Positions 20,403-32,185 are shown, counted from the stretch's first letter. The stretch is DNA of 64,000 bases from Skeletonema tropicum (GCA_037178625.1 CM074128.1:4278001-4342000), one strand, 5' to 3'. Made by a program: numbers and translations. The notes: generated from the sequence alone by a model not told the origin.

Positions 20403-23022
20403 TAGATCTGTGTTTCATATCTCAGATGATGAACATTCCGCTGATGAGCATAATCCTGATGACGACGACTCTGCCTACCTCACTCCTCCTGATGAAGATG
20501 ATTCCACATACATTCAGCCCAATAATGCAGCGGAACCAGAGGATGAAGACCTAGAGGATGAGGTTAGCGCAGACGATGGGAGTGAAAACGGGAGAGAGAG
20601 TGATGCATCTGACGGCGGATCAGAGAGTGAAGGAAGTGAAGACGGTGCATCTGATTGCGAATCAGAGGATGAAGGAAGTGAAGATGGCGCATCTAACGAC
20701 GAATCAGAGGATGATAGCGTAGAAAATGGGAAGGAAACTGACGAGCTGGAGGCTGACACAACAGGAGTGCAAGAGGAGGAGGCTAATTCTGCGGGATTGA
20801 GAAGAAGCAGCCGTCGTCCAGCACCTATTGATCGCCTCGCTGAAGACCCCAAATATATGCGACAGGAATCTATGTCCCAGGCAAGAACATCTCAACAGCT
20901 GAAGGTTGAGGCTCAACGCCGAAAGGAAAGGGAAAACCTTGCTCTACTTTCCTTTGACGATGTGGAAGGTACCGCGCTGATGCAGATGAGTAAGATTGAT
21001 GGAACTATCAACGAGCCTGACAAGTCCAACTCCTTCTCACAAGTGGTACACATGTGCCTCCTCCAGCTTTCACTCAAGCAGGGCCTAAAAACGTTCGGCG
21101 AGAAAGGAGAACATGCAGCAATGAAAGAGGTCAGGCAGCTCCATGACTTCAAGACCTTTCGGCCAGTCCATGCAAAAGCTTTAACTCATCAGCAACGTGT
21201 CGACGCACTATCATCACTTATCTTTCTTAAAGAGAAATCCAATGGAGACATCAAAGGCAGAGCTTGTGCAGATGGACGGAAACAAAGGGCCACAATGACC
21301 AAAGAAGAATCCACATCTCCTACCGTGAAGATCGAGAGTGTCTTCCTGACATCAGTTGTTGACGCCAAAGAGAACAGAGATGTCGCAGCGGTGGATATCC
21401 GTGGGGCATTTCTTCACACGCCACAAGACCCAAACGATGACACAGTACACATGGTCCTCAAGGGAGAGCTATGCGAGCTTATGGTGAAAGCGGCCCCAGA
21501 ATTATACACTGAGTTCGTGATTGTTGGGAAGAATGGTACCCGAATGCTGTACGTGGAAATGCAGAAGGCGTTATATGGCATGCTGAAATCGGCTCTTCTC
21601 TTCTACCTGAAACTTCTCGATGATCTGACCAAGGCTGGATTCAAGTTGAACCCTTATGACCCATGCGTGGCAAATAAGATGGTCGGTGGAAAGCAACTCA
21701 CAGTAACATGGCATGTCGATGATCTCAAGATTTCTCACGAGAATCCAGCTGTAGTAGATCGATTCATCAAATACATCGACAGCATCTACCCAGGGGTAAC
21801 AATCCAACGTGGGAAAGAACTTGAATACCTAGGAATGACGTTGGACTACTCTGTCGAGGGAGAGGTCACTTTCTCACAGGTCCCGTACATCTGCGAGATG
21901 TTGGAGGAATTTCCCGAGGAGCTAGGGTCGGCTGCGGCGACGCCTGCTTCGGAGAATCTGTTCAAAGTCGATGAGGAGACGGATGGTTCGTCCGCATCCA
22001 AGCTATCAGTGGAACGGGGTGCCATCTTCCACCAGTTCGTAGCGCAGCTATTGTTCCTCTCTACCAGATCGCGACGGGACATTCAAACGGCTGTGGCATT
22101 CCTCACCACAAGAGTGAAGGCACCAGACGAGCATGACTGGATCAAACTTCGCCGAGTCATGAAATACCTCAAGGGCACAAGATTTCTGAAACTGACTCTC
22201 AGGGCGGATGATTTGCGTGTGCTCAAGTGGTACGTTGACTCATCGTTTGCGGTGCACCCAGACTGTAGAGGGCATACTGGGGGTATGCTCACCCTTGGAA
22301 AGGGCGCTGTGACCAGCGGGTCTCGTAAACAAAAAATCAATGGACGTAGCTCCACTGAAGCGGAAATCATAGGAGTTGACGATTTCATGGGCCCACTGCT
22401 TTGGACGCTCTACTTCATGCGGGAGCAGGGATATGACGCGACAAGCAATATTCTCCTGCAAGATAACCAGAGCACCATGAAGCTTCTAGTGAATGGCCGA
22501 AAATCTAGCTCGAAAAGAACCAAACACATCAACGTGCGTTTCTTCTTTGCGAAGGATGTCATCGAAAGAGGTGACATGACCGTGGAATATTGCCCTACCA
22601 AGGAAATGTGGGCTGACGTCTTAACCAAGCCACTCCAGGGAGAGCTATTCCGCGTCATGCGAAGCAACCTCCAAGGATGTTCAGTGAATTATACAGATAT
22701 AGCCAGCGATGCTGATGCAAAAGCAGTTCAGAAGGTGGCTCAGAAATTTGCAGGAGTGACAACGAAGAAACTGGCAGACAACATTACGAGGAGTACTAAC
22801 AAACAGGTGAAGTTCGCAGGAGTGCCGAAACAAAACAAGCCTAGATCGATCTTGCGAAAAGAATCCTTCCCTCAAGCTCGCAGGAGTGTGTTGGAACAAG
22901 ACGGAAATAGGCTAAAGCGAGAGCAAAACAACCATGTGTCGGAACGACAAGTCTCGAGAGAGACAACATACAATCCGACCTGGGTTGATATCGTAAGAGG
23001 AAGGAACGGGAGGAATCAATAG
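20389..23022 (+). CDS. pol: Copia reverse transcriptase-RNase H polyprotein
   Basis: The pol frame is open from 20341 and is +1 relative to gag. The position given here starts at a TTG, not an ATG, so translation probably depends on frameshifting or reinitiation. Residues 1-150 are extremely acidic (Asp/Glu/Ser repeats). The RVT_2-type reverse transcriptase spans about 270-530, with VDIRGAFLH, MQKALYGML and the active-site box WHVDDLKIS. Copia RNase H follows at about 615-760 with KWYVDSS, STEAEII, DNQST and RTKHINVRF. The last 44 codons are read from the 3' LTR and end at 23022. No integrase is present upstream. Confidence 0.9.
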   Translation: MTNRDRSVFHISDDEHSADEHNPDDDDSAYLTPPDEDDSTYIQPNNAAEPEDEDLEDEVSADDGSENGRESDASDGGSESEGSEDGASDCESEDEGSEDGASNDESEDDSVENGKETDELEADTTGVQEEEANSAGLRRSSRRPAPIDRLAEDPKYMRQESMSQARTSQQLKVEAQRRKERENLALLSFDDVEGTALMQMSKIDGTINEPDKSNSFSQVVHMCLLQLSLKQGLKTFGEKGEHAAMKEVRQLHDFKTFRPVHAKALTHQQRVDALSSLIFLKEKSNGDIKGRACADGRKQRATMTKEESTSPTVKIESVFLTSVVDAKENRDVAAVDIRGAFLHTPQDPNDDTVHMVLKGELCELMVKAAPELYTEFVIVGKNGTRMLYVEMQKALYGMLKSALLFYLKLLDDLTKAGFKLNPYDPCVANKMVGGKQLTVTWHVDDLKISHENPAVVDRFIKYIDSIYPGVTIQRGKELEYLGMTLDYSVEGEVTFSQVPYICEMLEEFPEELGSAAATPASENLFKVDEETDGSSASKLSVERGAIFHQFVAQLLFLSTRSRRDIQTAVAFLTTRVKAPDEHDWIKLRRVMKYLKGTRFLKLTLRADDLRVLKWYVDSSFAVHPDCRGHTGGMLTLGKGAVTSGSRKQKINGRSSTEAEIIGVDDFMGPLLWTLYFMREQGYDATSNILLQDNQSTMKLLVNGRKSSSKRTKHINVRFFFAKDVIERGDMTVEYCPTKEMWADVLTKPLQGELFRVMRSNLQGCSVNYTDIASDADAKAVQKVAQKFAGVTTKKLADNITRSTNKQVKFAGVPKQNKPRSILRKESFPQARRSVLEQDGNRLKREQNNHVSERQVSRETTYNPTWVDIVRGRNGRNQ

Positions 23023-23178
23023 ATTGGAAACACGTAGAGACTAGTAACAAGTAAGAGAGCCAAGGATGAGGAGAGGTGGCGACGATGGCCTCGCCTCCTC
23101 TGCTCATACTTGGCTAATAATAGGCTATTTGATTTATTGTCCAGCTCCGTACCTCTTGCGAAAGGTATCAGCTTTACA
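22889..23178 (+). repeat. 3' LTR (290 bp)
   Basis: Identical to the 5' LTR. The preceding bases (GCAGGAGTG) make only a weak polypurine tract. GATCT follows. Confidence 0.95.
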
Positions 23179-23590
23179 GATCTGAGAGGTCAAATGTGGG
23201 CTGGCCAGAAGCACCACATTCTACCAAATCGTATCTATCGCCATCAGTATGGGCATGAGCCGCTTCTAGTGGCCCATTCTAGTCGGCGGTGATACTAGAC
23301 AAGCTCATTTGTACCGCTCAGACGACTAGCGTCTGTAGAAGCGATGCTAGATGCTACAACCTCGTAGCTGATGTGAGAAATCCAGTGAGGGATCGCCAGC
23401 AGCACCACATTCTACCAAATCGTTTCTATATCCGTCAGTATGGGCATGAGCCGCTTCTAGTGGCCCATTCTAGTCGGCGGTGATACTAGACAAGCTCCTT
23501 TGTACCGCTCAGACGACTAGCGTCCGTAGAAGCGATGCTAGATGCTACAACCTCGTAGCTGATGTGAGAGGTCCAGGTCCAGTGTGGGCT

Positions 23591-23968
23591 TGTTGAAATG
23601 CTCTGCTATCCTACGTTGGACTTGTAAGCAGACGAATACTCTTATTCGACAAATACTGTGATAAACTCAAGATGTTGCAGTTTATCCTAATCTAATTTTA
23701 TAGATGTGACATGTTGCAGTTTACCCATTTCTAATTTTATGAGACTATCACTATGGTCAAACATTACATTGTGAACTATGTTCATCATGTCGTGTACTTT
23801 TTGCTCACTCTTCGAATGTCTAAGGGGCTCTAAGAACAGTTTGTACTGATTCCTCTCGTACACCTTCAGACGTGAACTTCTTTTAAGAATTGTTGTCGAT
23901 GGAACAAACTCTCTAAAGATTCTATCGAAATCTCCCATTTCGTGTCGTACTCTTAAACATCTTTAACA
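23591..23968 (+). mobile_element. Solo LTR inside the satellite (378 bp)
   Basis: Starts TGTTGAAATG and ends TTTAACA, a short inverted repeat of TG...CA type. It interrupts a monomer exactly at GTGTGGGCT, and the 6 bases TGGGCT are duplicated at 23585-23590 and 23969-23974. It has no coding content. It is unrelated in sequence to the Copia LTR at 18186, so a second LTR family has used this array. Confidence 0.85.
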
Positions 23969-26900
23969 TGGGCTGGCCAGCAGCACCACACTCTACCAAA
24001 TCATATCTATCGCCGTCAGTATGGGCATGAGCCGCTTCTAGTGGCCCATTCTAGTCGGCGGTGGTACTAGACAAGCTCATTTGTACCGCTCAGACGACTA
24101 GCGTCCGTAGAAGCGATGCTAGATGCTACAACCTCGTAGCTGATGTGAGAGGTCCAGGTCCAGTGTGGGCTGACCAGCAGCACCACACTCTACCAAATCG
24201 TATCTATCGCCGTCAGTATGGGCATGAGCCGCTTCTAGTGGCCCATTCTAGTCGGCGGTGATACTAGACAAGCTCATTTGTACCGCTCAGACGACTAGCG
24301 TCCGTAGAAGCGATGCTAGATGCTACAACCTCGTAGCTGATGTGAGAGGTCCAGGTCCAGTGTGGGCTGGCCAGCAGCACCACACTCTACCAAATCATAT
24401 CTATCGCCGTCAGTATGGGCATGAGCCGCTTCTAGTGGCCCATTCTAGTCGGCGGTGGTACTAGACAAGCTCATTTGTACCGCTCAGACGACTAGCGTCC
24501 GTAGAAGCGATGCTAGATGCTACAACCTCGTAGCTGATGTGAGAGGTCCTAGGTCCAGTGTGGGCTGACCAGCAGCACCACACTCTACCAAATCAGTATC
24601 TATCGCCGTCAGTATGGGCATGAGCCGCTTCTAGTGGCCCATTCTAGTCGGCGGTGGTACTAGACAAGCTCATTTGTACCGCTCAGACGACTAGCGTCCT
24701 GTAGAAGCGATGCTAGATGCTACAACCTCGTAGCTGATGTGAGAGGTCCAGGTCCAGTGTGGGCTGGACCAGCAGCACCACACTCTACCAAATCGTATCT
24801 ATCGCCGTCAGTATGGGCATGAGCCGCTTCTAGTGGCCCATTCTAGTCGGCGGTGGTACTAGACAAGCTCATTTGTACCGCTCAGACGACTAGCGTCCGT
24901 AGAAGCGATGCTAGATGCTACAACCTCGTAGCTGATGTGAGAGGTCCAGGTCCAGTGTGGGCTGGCCAGCAGCACCACACTCTACCAAATCAGTATCTAT
25001 CGCCGTCAGTATGGGCATGAGCCGCTTCTAGTGGCCCATTCTAGTCGGCGGTGGTACTAGACAAGCTCATTTGTACCGCTCAGACGACTAGCGTCCGTAG
25101 AAGCGATGCTAGATGCTACAACCTCGTAGCTGATGTGAGAAATCCTGTGAGGGCTCGCAATAGCAGCACCACATTCTACAAAATCGTTTCTATCATCCGT
25201 CAGTATGGGCATGAGCCGCTTCTAGTGGCCCATTCTAGTCGGCGGTGATACTAGACAAGCTCATTTGTACCGCTCAGACGACTAGCGTCCGTAGAAGCGA
25301 TGCTAGATGCTACAACCTCGTAGCTGATGTGAGAGGTCCAGGTCCAGTGTGGGCTGGCCAGCAGCACCACACTCTACCAAATCATATCTATCGCCGTCAG
25401 TATGGGCATGAGCCGCTTCTAGTGGCCCATTCTAGTCGGCGGTGGTACTAGACAAGCTCATTTGTACCGCTCAGACGACTAGCGTCCGTAGAAGCGATGC
25501 TAGATGCTACAACCTCGTAGCTGATGTGAGAGGTCCAGGTCCAGTGTGGGCTGGCCAGCAGCACCACACTCTACCAAATCATATCTATCGCCGTCAGTAT
25601 GGGCATGAGCCGCTTCTAGTGGCCCATTCTAGTCGGCGGTGGTACTAGACAAGCTCATTTGTACCGCTCAGACGACTAGCGTCCTGTAGAAGCGATGCTA
25701 GATGCTACAACCTCGTAGCTGATGTGAGAGGTCTAGGTCCAGTGTGGGCTGGCCAGCAGCACCACACTCTACCAAATCGTATCTATCGCCGTCAGTATGG
25801 GCATGAGCCGCTTCTAGTGGCCCATTCTCTAGTCGGCGGTGGTACTAGACAAGCTCATTTGTACCGCTCAGACGACTAGCGTCCGTAGAAGCGATGCTAG
25901 ATGCTACAACCTCGTAGCTGATGTGAGAGGTCCAGGTCCAGTGTGGGCTGGCCAGCAGCACCACACTCTACCAAATCATATCTATCGCCGTCAGTATGGG
26001 CATGAGCCGCTTCTAGTGGCCCATTCTAGTCGGCGGTGGTACTAGACAAGCTCATTTGTACCGCTCAGACGACTAGCGTCCGTAGAAGCGATGCTAGATG
26101 CTACAACCTCGTAGCTGATGTGAGAAATCCTGTGAGGGCTCGCCAGCAGCACCACATTCTACAAAATCGTTTCTATATCCGTCAGTATGGGCATGAGCCG
26201 CTTCTAGTGGCCCATTCTAGTCGGCGGTGATACTAGACAAGCTCATTTGTACCGCTCAGACGACTAGCGTCCGTAGAAGCGATGCTAGATGCTACAACCT
26301 CGTAGCTGATGTGAGAGGTCCAGGTCCAGTGTGGGCTGGCCAGCAGCACCACACTCTACCAAATCATATCTATCGCCGTCAGTATGGGCATGAGCCGCTT
26401 CTAGTGGCCCATTCTAGTCGGCGGTGGTACTAGACAAGCTCATTTGTACCGCTCAGACGACTAGCGTCCGTAGAAGCGATGCTAGATGCTACAACCTCGT
26501 AGCTGATGTGAGAGGTCCAGGTCCAGTGTGGGCTGGCCAGCAGCACCACACTCTACCAAATCATATCTATCGCCGTCAGTATGGGCATGAGCCGCTTCTA
26601 GTGGCCCATTCTAGTCGTCGGTGGTACTAGACAAGCTCATTTGTACCGCTCAGACGACTAGCGTCCGTAGAAGCGATGCTAGATGCTACAACCTCGTAGC
26701 TGATGTGAGAGGTCCAGGTCCAGTGTGGGCTGGCCAGCAGCACCACACTCTACCAAATCGTATCTATCGCCGTCAGTATGGGCATGAGCCGCTTCTAGTG
26801 GCCCATTCTAGTCGGCGGTGATACTAGACAAAGCTCATTTGTACCGCTCAGACGACTAGCGTCCTGTAGAAGCGATGGCTAGATGCTACAACCTCGTAGC

Positions 26901-28400
26901 TGATGTGAGAAATCCTGTGAGGGCTCGCCAGCAGCACCACATTCTACAAAATCGTTTCTATATCCGTCAGTATGGGCATGAGCCGCTTCTAGTGGCCCAT
27001 TCTAGTCGGCGGTGATACTAGACAAGCTCAGTTGTACCGCTCAGACGACTAGCGTCCGTAGAAGCGATGCTAGATGCTACAACCTCGTAGCTGATGTGAG
27101 AGGTCCAGGTCCAGTGTGGGCTGACCAGCAGCACCACACTCTACCAAATCGTATCTATCGCCGTCAGTATGGGCATGAGCCGCTTCTAGTGGCCCATTCT
27201 AGTCGGCGGTGGTACTAGACAAGCTCATTTGTACCGCTCAGACGACTAGCGTCCGTAGAAGCGATGCTAGATGCTACAACCTCGTAGCTGATGTGAGAGG
27301 TCCAGGTCCAGTGTGGGCTGGCCAGCAGCACCACACTCTACCAAATCATATCTATCGCCGTCAGTATGGGCATGAGCCGCTTCTAGTGGCCCATTCTAGT
27401 CGGCGGTGGTACTAGACAAGCTCATTTGTACCGCTCAGACGACTAGCGTCCGTAGAAGCGATGCTAGATGCTACAACCTCGTAGCTGATGTGAGAGGTCC
27501 AGGTCCAGTGTGGGCTGGCCAGCAGCACCACACTCTACCAAATCGTATCTATCGCCGTCAGTATGGGCATGAGCCGCTTCTAGTGGCCCATTCTAGTCGG
27601 CGGTGATACTAGACAAGCTCATTTGTACCGCTCAGACGACTAGCGTCCTGTAGAAGCGATGCTAGATGCTACAACCTCGTAGCTGATGTGAGAAATCCTG
27701 TGAGGGCTCGCCAGCAGCACCACATTCTACAAAATCGTTTCTATATCCGTCAGTATGGGCATGAGCCGCTTCTAGTGGCCCATTCTAGTCGGCGGTGATA
27801 CTAGACAAGCTCAGTTGTACCGCTCAGACGACTAGCGTCCGTAGAAGCGATGCTAGATGCTACAACCTCGTAGCTGATGTGAGAGGTCCAGGTCCAGTGT
27901 GGGCTGACCAGCAGCACCACACTCTACCAAATCGTATCTATCGCCGTCAGTATGGGCATGAGCCGCTTCTAGTGGCCCATTCTAGTCGGCGGTGGTACTA
28001 GACAAGCTCATTTGTACCGCTCAGACGACTAGCGTCCGTAGAAGCGATGCTAGATGCTACAACCTCGTAGCTGATGTGAGAGGTCCAGGTCCAGTGTGGG
28101 CTGGCCAGCAGCACCACACTCTACCAAATGGTATCTATCGCCGTCAGTATGGGCATGAGCCGCTTCTAGTGGCCCATTCTAGTCGGCGGTGGTACTAGAC
28201 AAGCTCATTTGTACCGCTCAGACGACTAGCGTCCGTAGGAGCGATGCTAGATGCTACAACCTCGTAGCTGATGTGAGAGGTCCAGGTCCAGTGTGGGCTG
28301 ACCAGCAGCACCACACTCTACCAAATCGTATCTATCGCCGTCAGTATGGGCATGAGCCGCTTCTAGTGGCCCATTCTAGTCGGCGGTGGTACTAGACAAG

Positions 28401-29065
28401 CACACAAATACTTTGCAGATGTTTGGTTTGCGCAGATGTGATGCTACAACCTCGTAGCTGTTATGTAAGGCCCTATTGGGGCTTTCCCGCAACACCACAT
28501 TCTACCATCCATTTCATAATTGCCTCAGATCACGTTCTCCCTCAAGTTTAGGGTATCAAAGATCACTGCTCCTTACAAGTTTGCATATGGTCTTTTTCAT
28601 ACCGGAGTAGCTAACAATTTTCCACACCTACCAGACGATTCCTCATTCACCTAATGTTTTCCTTATCGAGAGCACTACCACGAAATTCACGTGCGTAGCA
28701 ATTAATTGTAGCCTAAGTACGTTCAGCAAGGAGCGTCGTCAATATGTGCACGAGACACTTCTAGTTGTTTATTTTACCAGGCGGTGATACTATAAAAGCT
28801 CATCGGCACTGCTCAGACGTTTGGCTTGCGTAGAAGCGATACTAAAGACTCTTAGCTGATATGAGAGGTCCAGTGTGGGCTGTCCCGCAGCACGACATTC
28901 CTTCACATCGTATTAATCGTCGTCGATATTCGCAGGAGCCGCTCCTAATGACCTATTATACTCGGCGGTGATACTTAACAAACAAGCACTCAAGCACTGT
29001 GCAGATGTTTGGAGTCCGCAGAAACGATGCTACAGTCTCATAAGTAGCTGATATGAAAGGTCCGA
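28401..29065 (+). repeat. Array spacer block, copy 1
   Basis: Starts CACACAAATACTTTGCAG at the point where the regular monomer breaks off, and includes three strongly diverged monomer cores. Nearly identical copies follow at 29758 and 31509. Confidence 0.8.
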
Positions 29066-29757
29066 TCAGCAGCACCACACTCTAACAAATGGTATCTATC
29101 GCCGTCAGTATGGGCATGAGCCGCTTCTAGTGGCCCATTCTAGTCGGCGGTGATACTAGACAAGCTCATTTGTACCGCTCAGACGACTAGCGTCCGTAGA
29201 AGCGATGCTAGATGCTACAACCTCGTAGCTGATGTGAGAGGTCCAGGTCCAGTGTGGGCTGGCCAGCAGCACCACATTCTACCAAATCGTATCTATCGCC
29301 GTCAGTATGGGCATGCGCCGCTTCTAGTGGCCCATTCTCTAGTCGGCGGTGATACTAGACAAGCTCATTTGTACCGCTCAGACGACTAGCGTCCGTAGAA
29401 GCGATGCTAGATGCTACAACCTCGTAGCTGATGTGAGAGGTCCAGGTCCAGTGTGGGCTGGCCAGCAGCACCACACTCTACCAAATGGTATCTATCGCCG
29501 TCAGTATGGGCATGAGCCGCTTCTAGTGGCCCATTCTAGTCGGCGGTGGTACTAGACAAGCTCATTTGTACCGCTCAGACGACTAGCGTCCGTAGGAGCG
29601 ATGCTAGATGCTACAACCTCGTAGCTGATGTGAGAGGTCCAGGTCCAGTGTGGGCTGACCAGCAGCACCACACTCTACCAAATCGTATCTATCGCCGTCA
29701 GTATGGGCATGAGCCGCTTCTAGTGGCCCATTCTAGTCGGCGGTGGTACTAGACAAG

Positions 29758-30422
29758 CACACAAATACTTTGCAGATGTTTGGTTTGCGCAGATGTGATG
29801 CTACAACCTCGTAGCTGTTATGTAAGGCCCTATTGGGGCTTTCCCGCAACACCACATTCTACCATCCATTTCATAATTGCCTCAGATCACGTTCTCCCTC
29901 AAGTTTAGGGTATCAAAGATCACTGCTCCTTACAAGTTTGCATATGGTCTTTTTCATACCGGAGTAGCTAACAATTTTCCACACCTACCAGACGATTCCT
30001 CATTCACCTAATGTTTTCCTTATCGAGAGCACTACCACGAAATTCACGTGCGTAGCAATTAATTGTAGCCTAAGTACGTTCAGCAAGGAGCGTCGTCAAT
30101 ATGTGCACGAGACACTTCTAGTTGTTTATTTTACCAGGCGGTGATACTATAAAAGCTCATCGGCACTGCTCAGACGTTTGGCTTGCGTAGAAGCGATACT
30201 AAAGACTCTTAGCTGATATGAGAGGTCCAGTGTGGGCTGTCCCGCAGCACGACATTCCTTCACATCGTATTAATCGTCGTCGATATTCGCAGGAGCCGCT
30301 CCTAATGACCTATTATACTCGGCGGTGATACTTAACAAACAAGCACTCAAGCACTGTGCAGATGTTTGGAGTCCGCAGAAACGATGCTACAGTCTCATAA
30401 GTAGCTGATATAAAAGGTCCGA
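29758..30422 (+). repeat. Array spacer block, copy 2
   Basis: Exactly 1,357 bp after copy 1. One of the few differences is GATATAAAAGG in place of GATATGAAAGG near its end. Confidence 0.8.
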
Positions 30423-31508
30423 TCAGCAGCACCACACTCTAACAAATGGTATCTATCGCCGTCAGTATGGGCATGAGCCGCTTCTAGTGGCCCATTCTAG
30501 TCGGCGGTGATACTAGACAAGCTCATTTGTACCGCTCAGACGACTAGCGTCCGTAGAAGCGATGCTAGATGCTACAACCTCGTAGCTGATGTGAGAGGTC
30601 CAGGTCCAGTGTGGGCTGGCCAGCAGCACCACATTCTACCAAATCGTATCTATCGCCGTCAGTATGGGCATGCGCCGCTTCTAGTGGCCCATTCTCTAGT
30701 CGGCGGTGATACTAGACAAGCTCATTTGTACCGCTCAGACGACTAGCGTCCGTAGAAGCGATGCTAGATGCTACAACCTCGTAGCTGATGTGAGAGGTCC
30801 AGGTCCAGTGTGGGCTGGCCAGCAGCACCACACTCTACCAAATCATATCTATCGCCGTCAGTATGGGCATGAGCCGCTTCTAGTGGCCCATTCTAGTCGG
30901 CGGTGGTACTAGACAAGCTCAGTTGTACCGCTCAGACGACTAGCGTCCGTAGAAGCGATGCTAGATGCTACAACCTCGTAGCTGATGTGAGAGGTCCAGG
31001 TCCAGTGTGGGCTGGCCAGCAGCACCACATTCTACCAAATCGTATCTATCGCCGTCAGTATGGGCATGAGCCGCTTCTAGTGGCCCATTCTAGTCGGCGG
31101 TGATACTAGACAAGCTCAGTTGTACCGCTCAGACGACTAGCGTCCGTAGAAGCGATGCTAGATGCTACAACCTCGTAGCTGATGTGAGAGGTCCAGGTCC
31201 AGTGTGGGCTGGCCAGCAGCACCACACTCTACCAAATGGTATCTATCGCCGTCAGTATGGGCATGAGCCGCTTCTAGTGGCCCATTCTAGTCGGCGGTGG
31301 TACTAGACAAGCTCATTTGTACCGCTCAGACGACTAGCGTCCGTAGGAGCGATGCTAGATGCTACAACCTCGTAGCTGATGTGAGAGGTCCAGGTCCAGT
31401 GTGGGCTGACCAGCAGCACCACACTCTACCAAATCGTATCTATCGCCGTCAGTATGGGCATGAGCCGCTTCTAGTGGCCCATTCTAGTCGGCGGTGGTAC
31501 TAGACAAG

Positions 31509-32185
31509 CACACAAATACTTTGCAGATGTTTGGTTTGCGCAGATGTGATGCTACAACCTCGTAGCTGTTATGTAAGGCCCTATTGGGGCTTTCCCGCAA
31601 CACCACATTCTACCATCCATTTCATAATTGCCTCAGATCACGTTCTCCCTCAAGTTTAGGGTATCAAAGATCACTGCTCCTTACAAGTTTGCATATGGTC
31701 TTTTTCATACCGGAGTAGCTAACAATTTTCCACACCTACCAGACGATTCCTCATTCACCTAATGTTTTCCTTATCGAGAGCACTACCACGAAATTCACGT
31801 GCGTAGCAATTAATTGTAGCCTAAGTACGTTCAGCAAGGAGCGTCGTCAATATGTGCACGAGACACTTCTAGTTGTTTATTTTACCAGGCGGTGATACTA
31901 TAAAAGCTCATCGGCACTGCTCAGACGTTTGGCTTGCGTAGAAGCGATACTACAGACTCTTAGCTGATATGAGAGGTCCAGTGTGGGCTGTCCCGCAGCA
32001 CGACATTCCTTCACATCGTATTAATCGTCGTCGATATTCGCAGGAGCCGCTTCTAATGACCTATTATACTCGGCGGTGATACTTAACAAACAAGCACTCA
32101 AGCACTGTGCAGATGTTTGGAGTCCGCAGAAACGATGCTACAGTCTCATAAGTAGCTGATATGAAAGGTCCGATTGGGGCTTGCC
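31509..32185 (+). repeat. Array spacer block, copy 3, at the array edge
   Basis: 1,751 bp after copy 2, i.e. 1,357 plus two monomers. It merges into unique sequence after about 32171, marking the right edge of the array. Confidence 0.8.

Larger units (their letters stand above)
18186..23178 (+). mobile_element. Young Copia element lacking visible protease and integrase
   Basis: A complete 4,993-bp insertion. Two identical 290-bp LTRs (18186-18475 and 22889-23178; TGTTGG to TTTACA) are flanked by the 5-bp target duplication GATCT (18181-18185, 23179-23183). The internal region encodes gag, then in the +1 frame a Copia-type reverse transcriptase and RNase H. Copia order is normally gag-protease-integrase-RT-RNase H, but between the gag zinc knuckle (about 19600) and the RT (about 21050) I see only acidic low-complexity sequence and no integrase HHCC or DDE and no protease motif. 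Zero LTR divergence means very recent insertion, so integrase was probably supplied in trans. The host sequence is a satellite monomer. Confidence 0.9.
23179..32185 (+). repeat. 197-bp satellite array with higher-order structure
   Basis: About thirty head-to-tail copies of a 197-bp monomer, mostly near-identical. A variant of 191-194 bp (GAGAAATCC at 23375, 25137, 26122, 26907 and 27690) recurs every four or more monomers, with spacings of 785 and 783 bp for the last three. Three near-identical spacer blocks of about 660 bp (from 28401, 29758 and 31509) contain highly diverged monomers and sit in larger repeats of 1,357 and 1,751 bp. Each monomer carries a 66-68-codon frame without an ATG, which I do not regard as coding. 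A short palindromic core (GCTAC-6 nt-GTAGC) is present in all the standard copies. A solo LTR interrupts the array at 23591. The function is unknown. Confidence 0.95.

Noticed and set aside
24061..31503. Repeated 66-68-codon frames in each satellite monomer
   Set aside because: They start at GTG, ATA or similar codons, never at ATG. They end in the next monomer, and the period is not a multiple of three. Their similarity is explained by the DNA repeat.
23179..32185. CRISPR array
   Set aside because: Regular repeats, but the 197-bp unit is repeated as a whole with no unique spacers, and the genome is eukaryotic.
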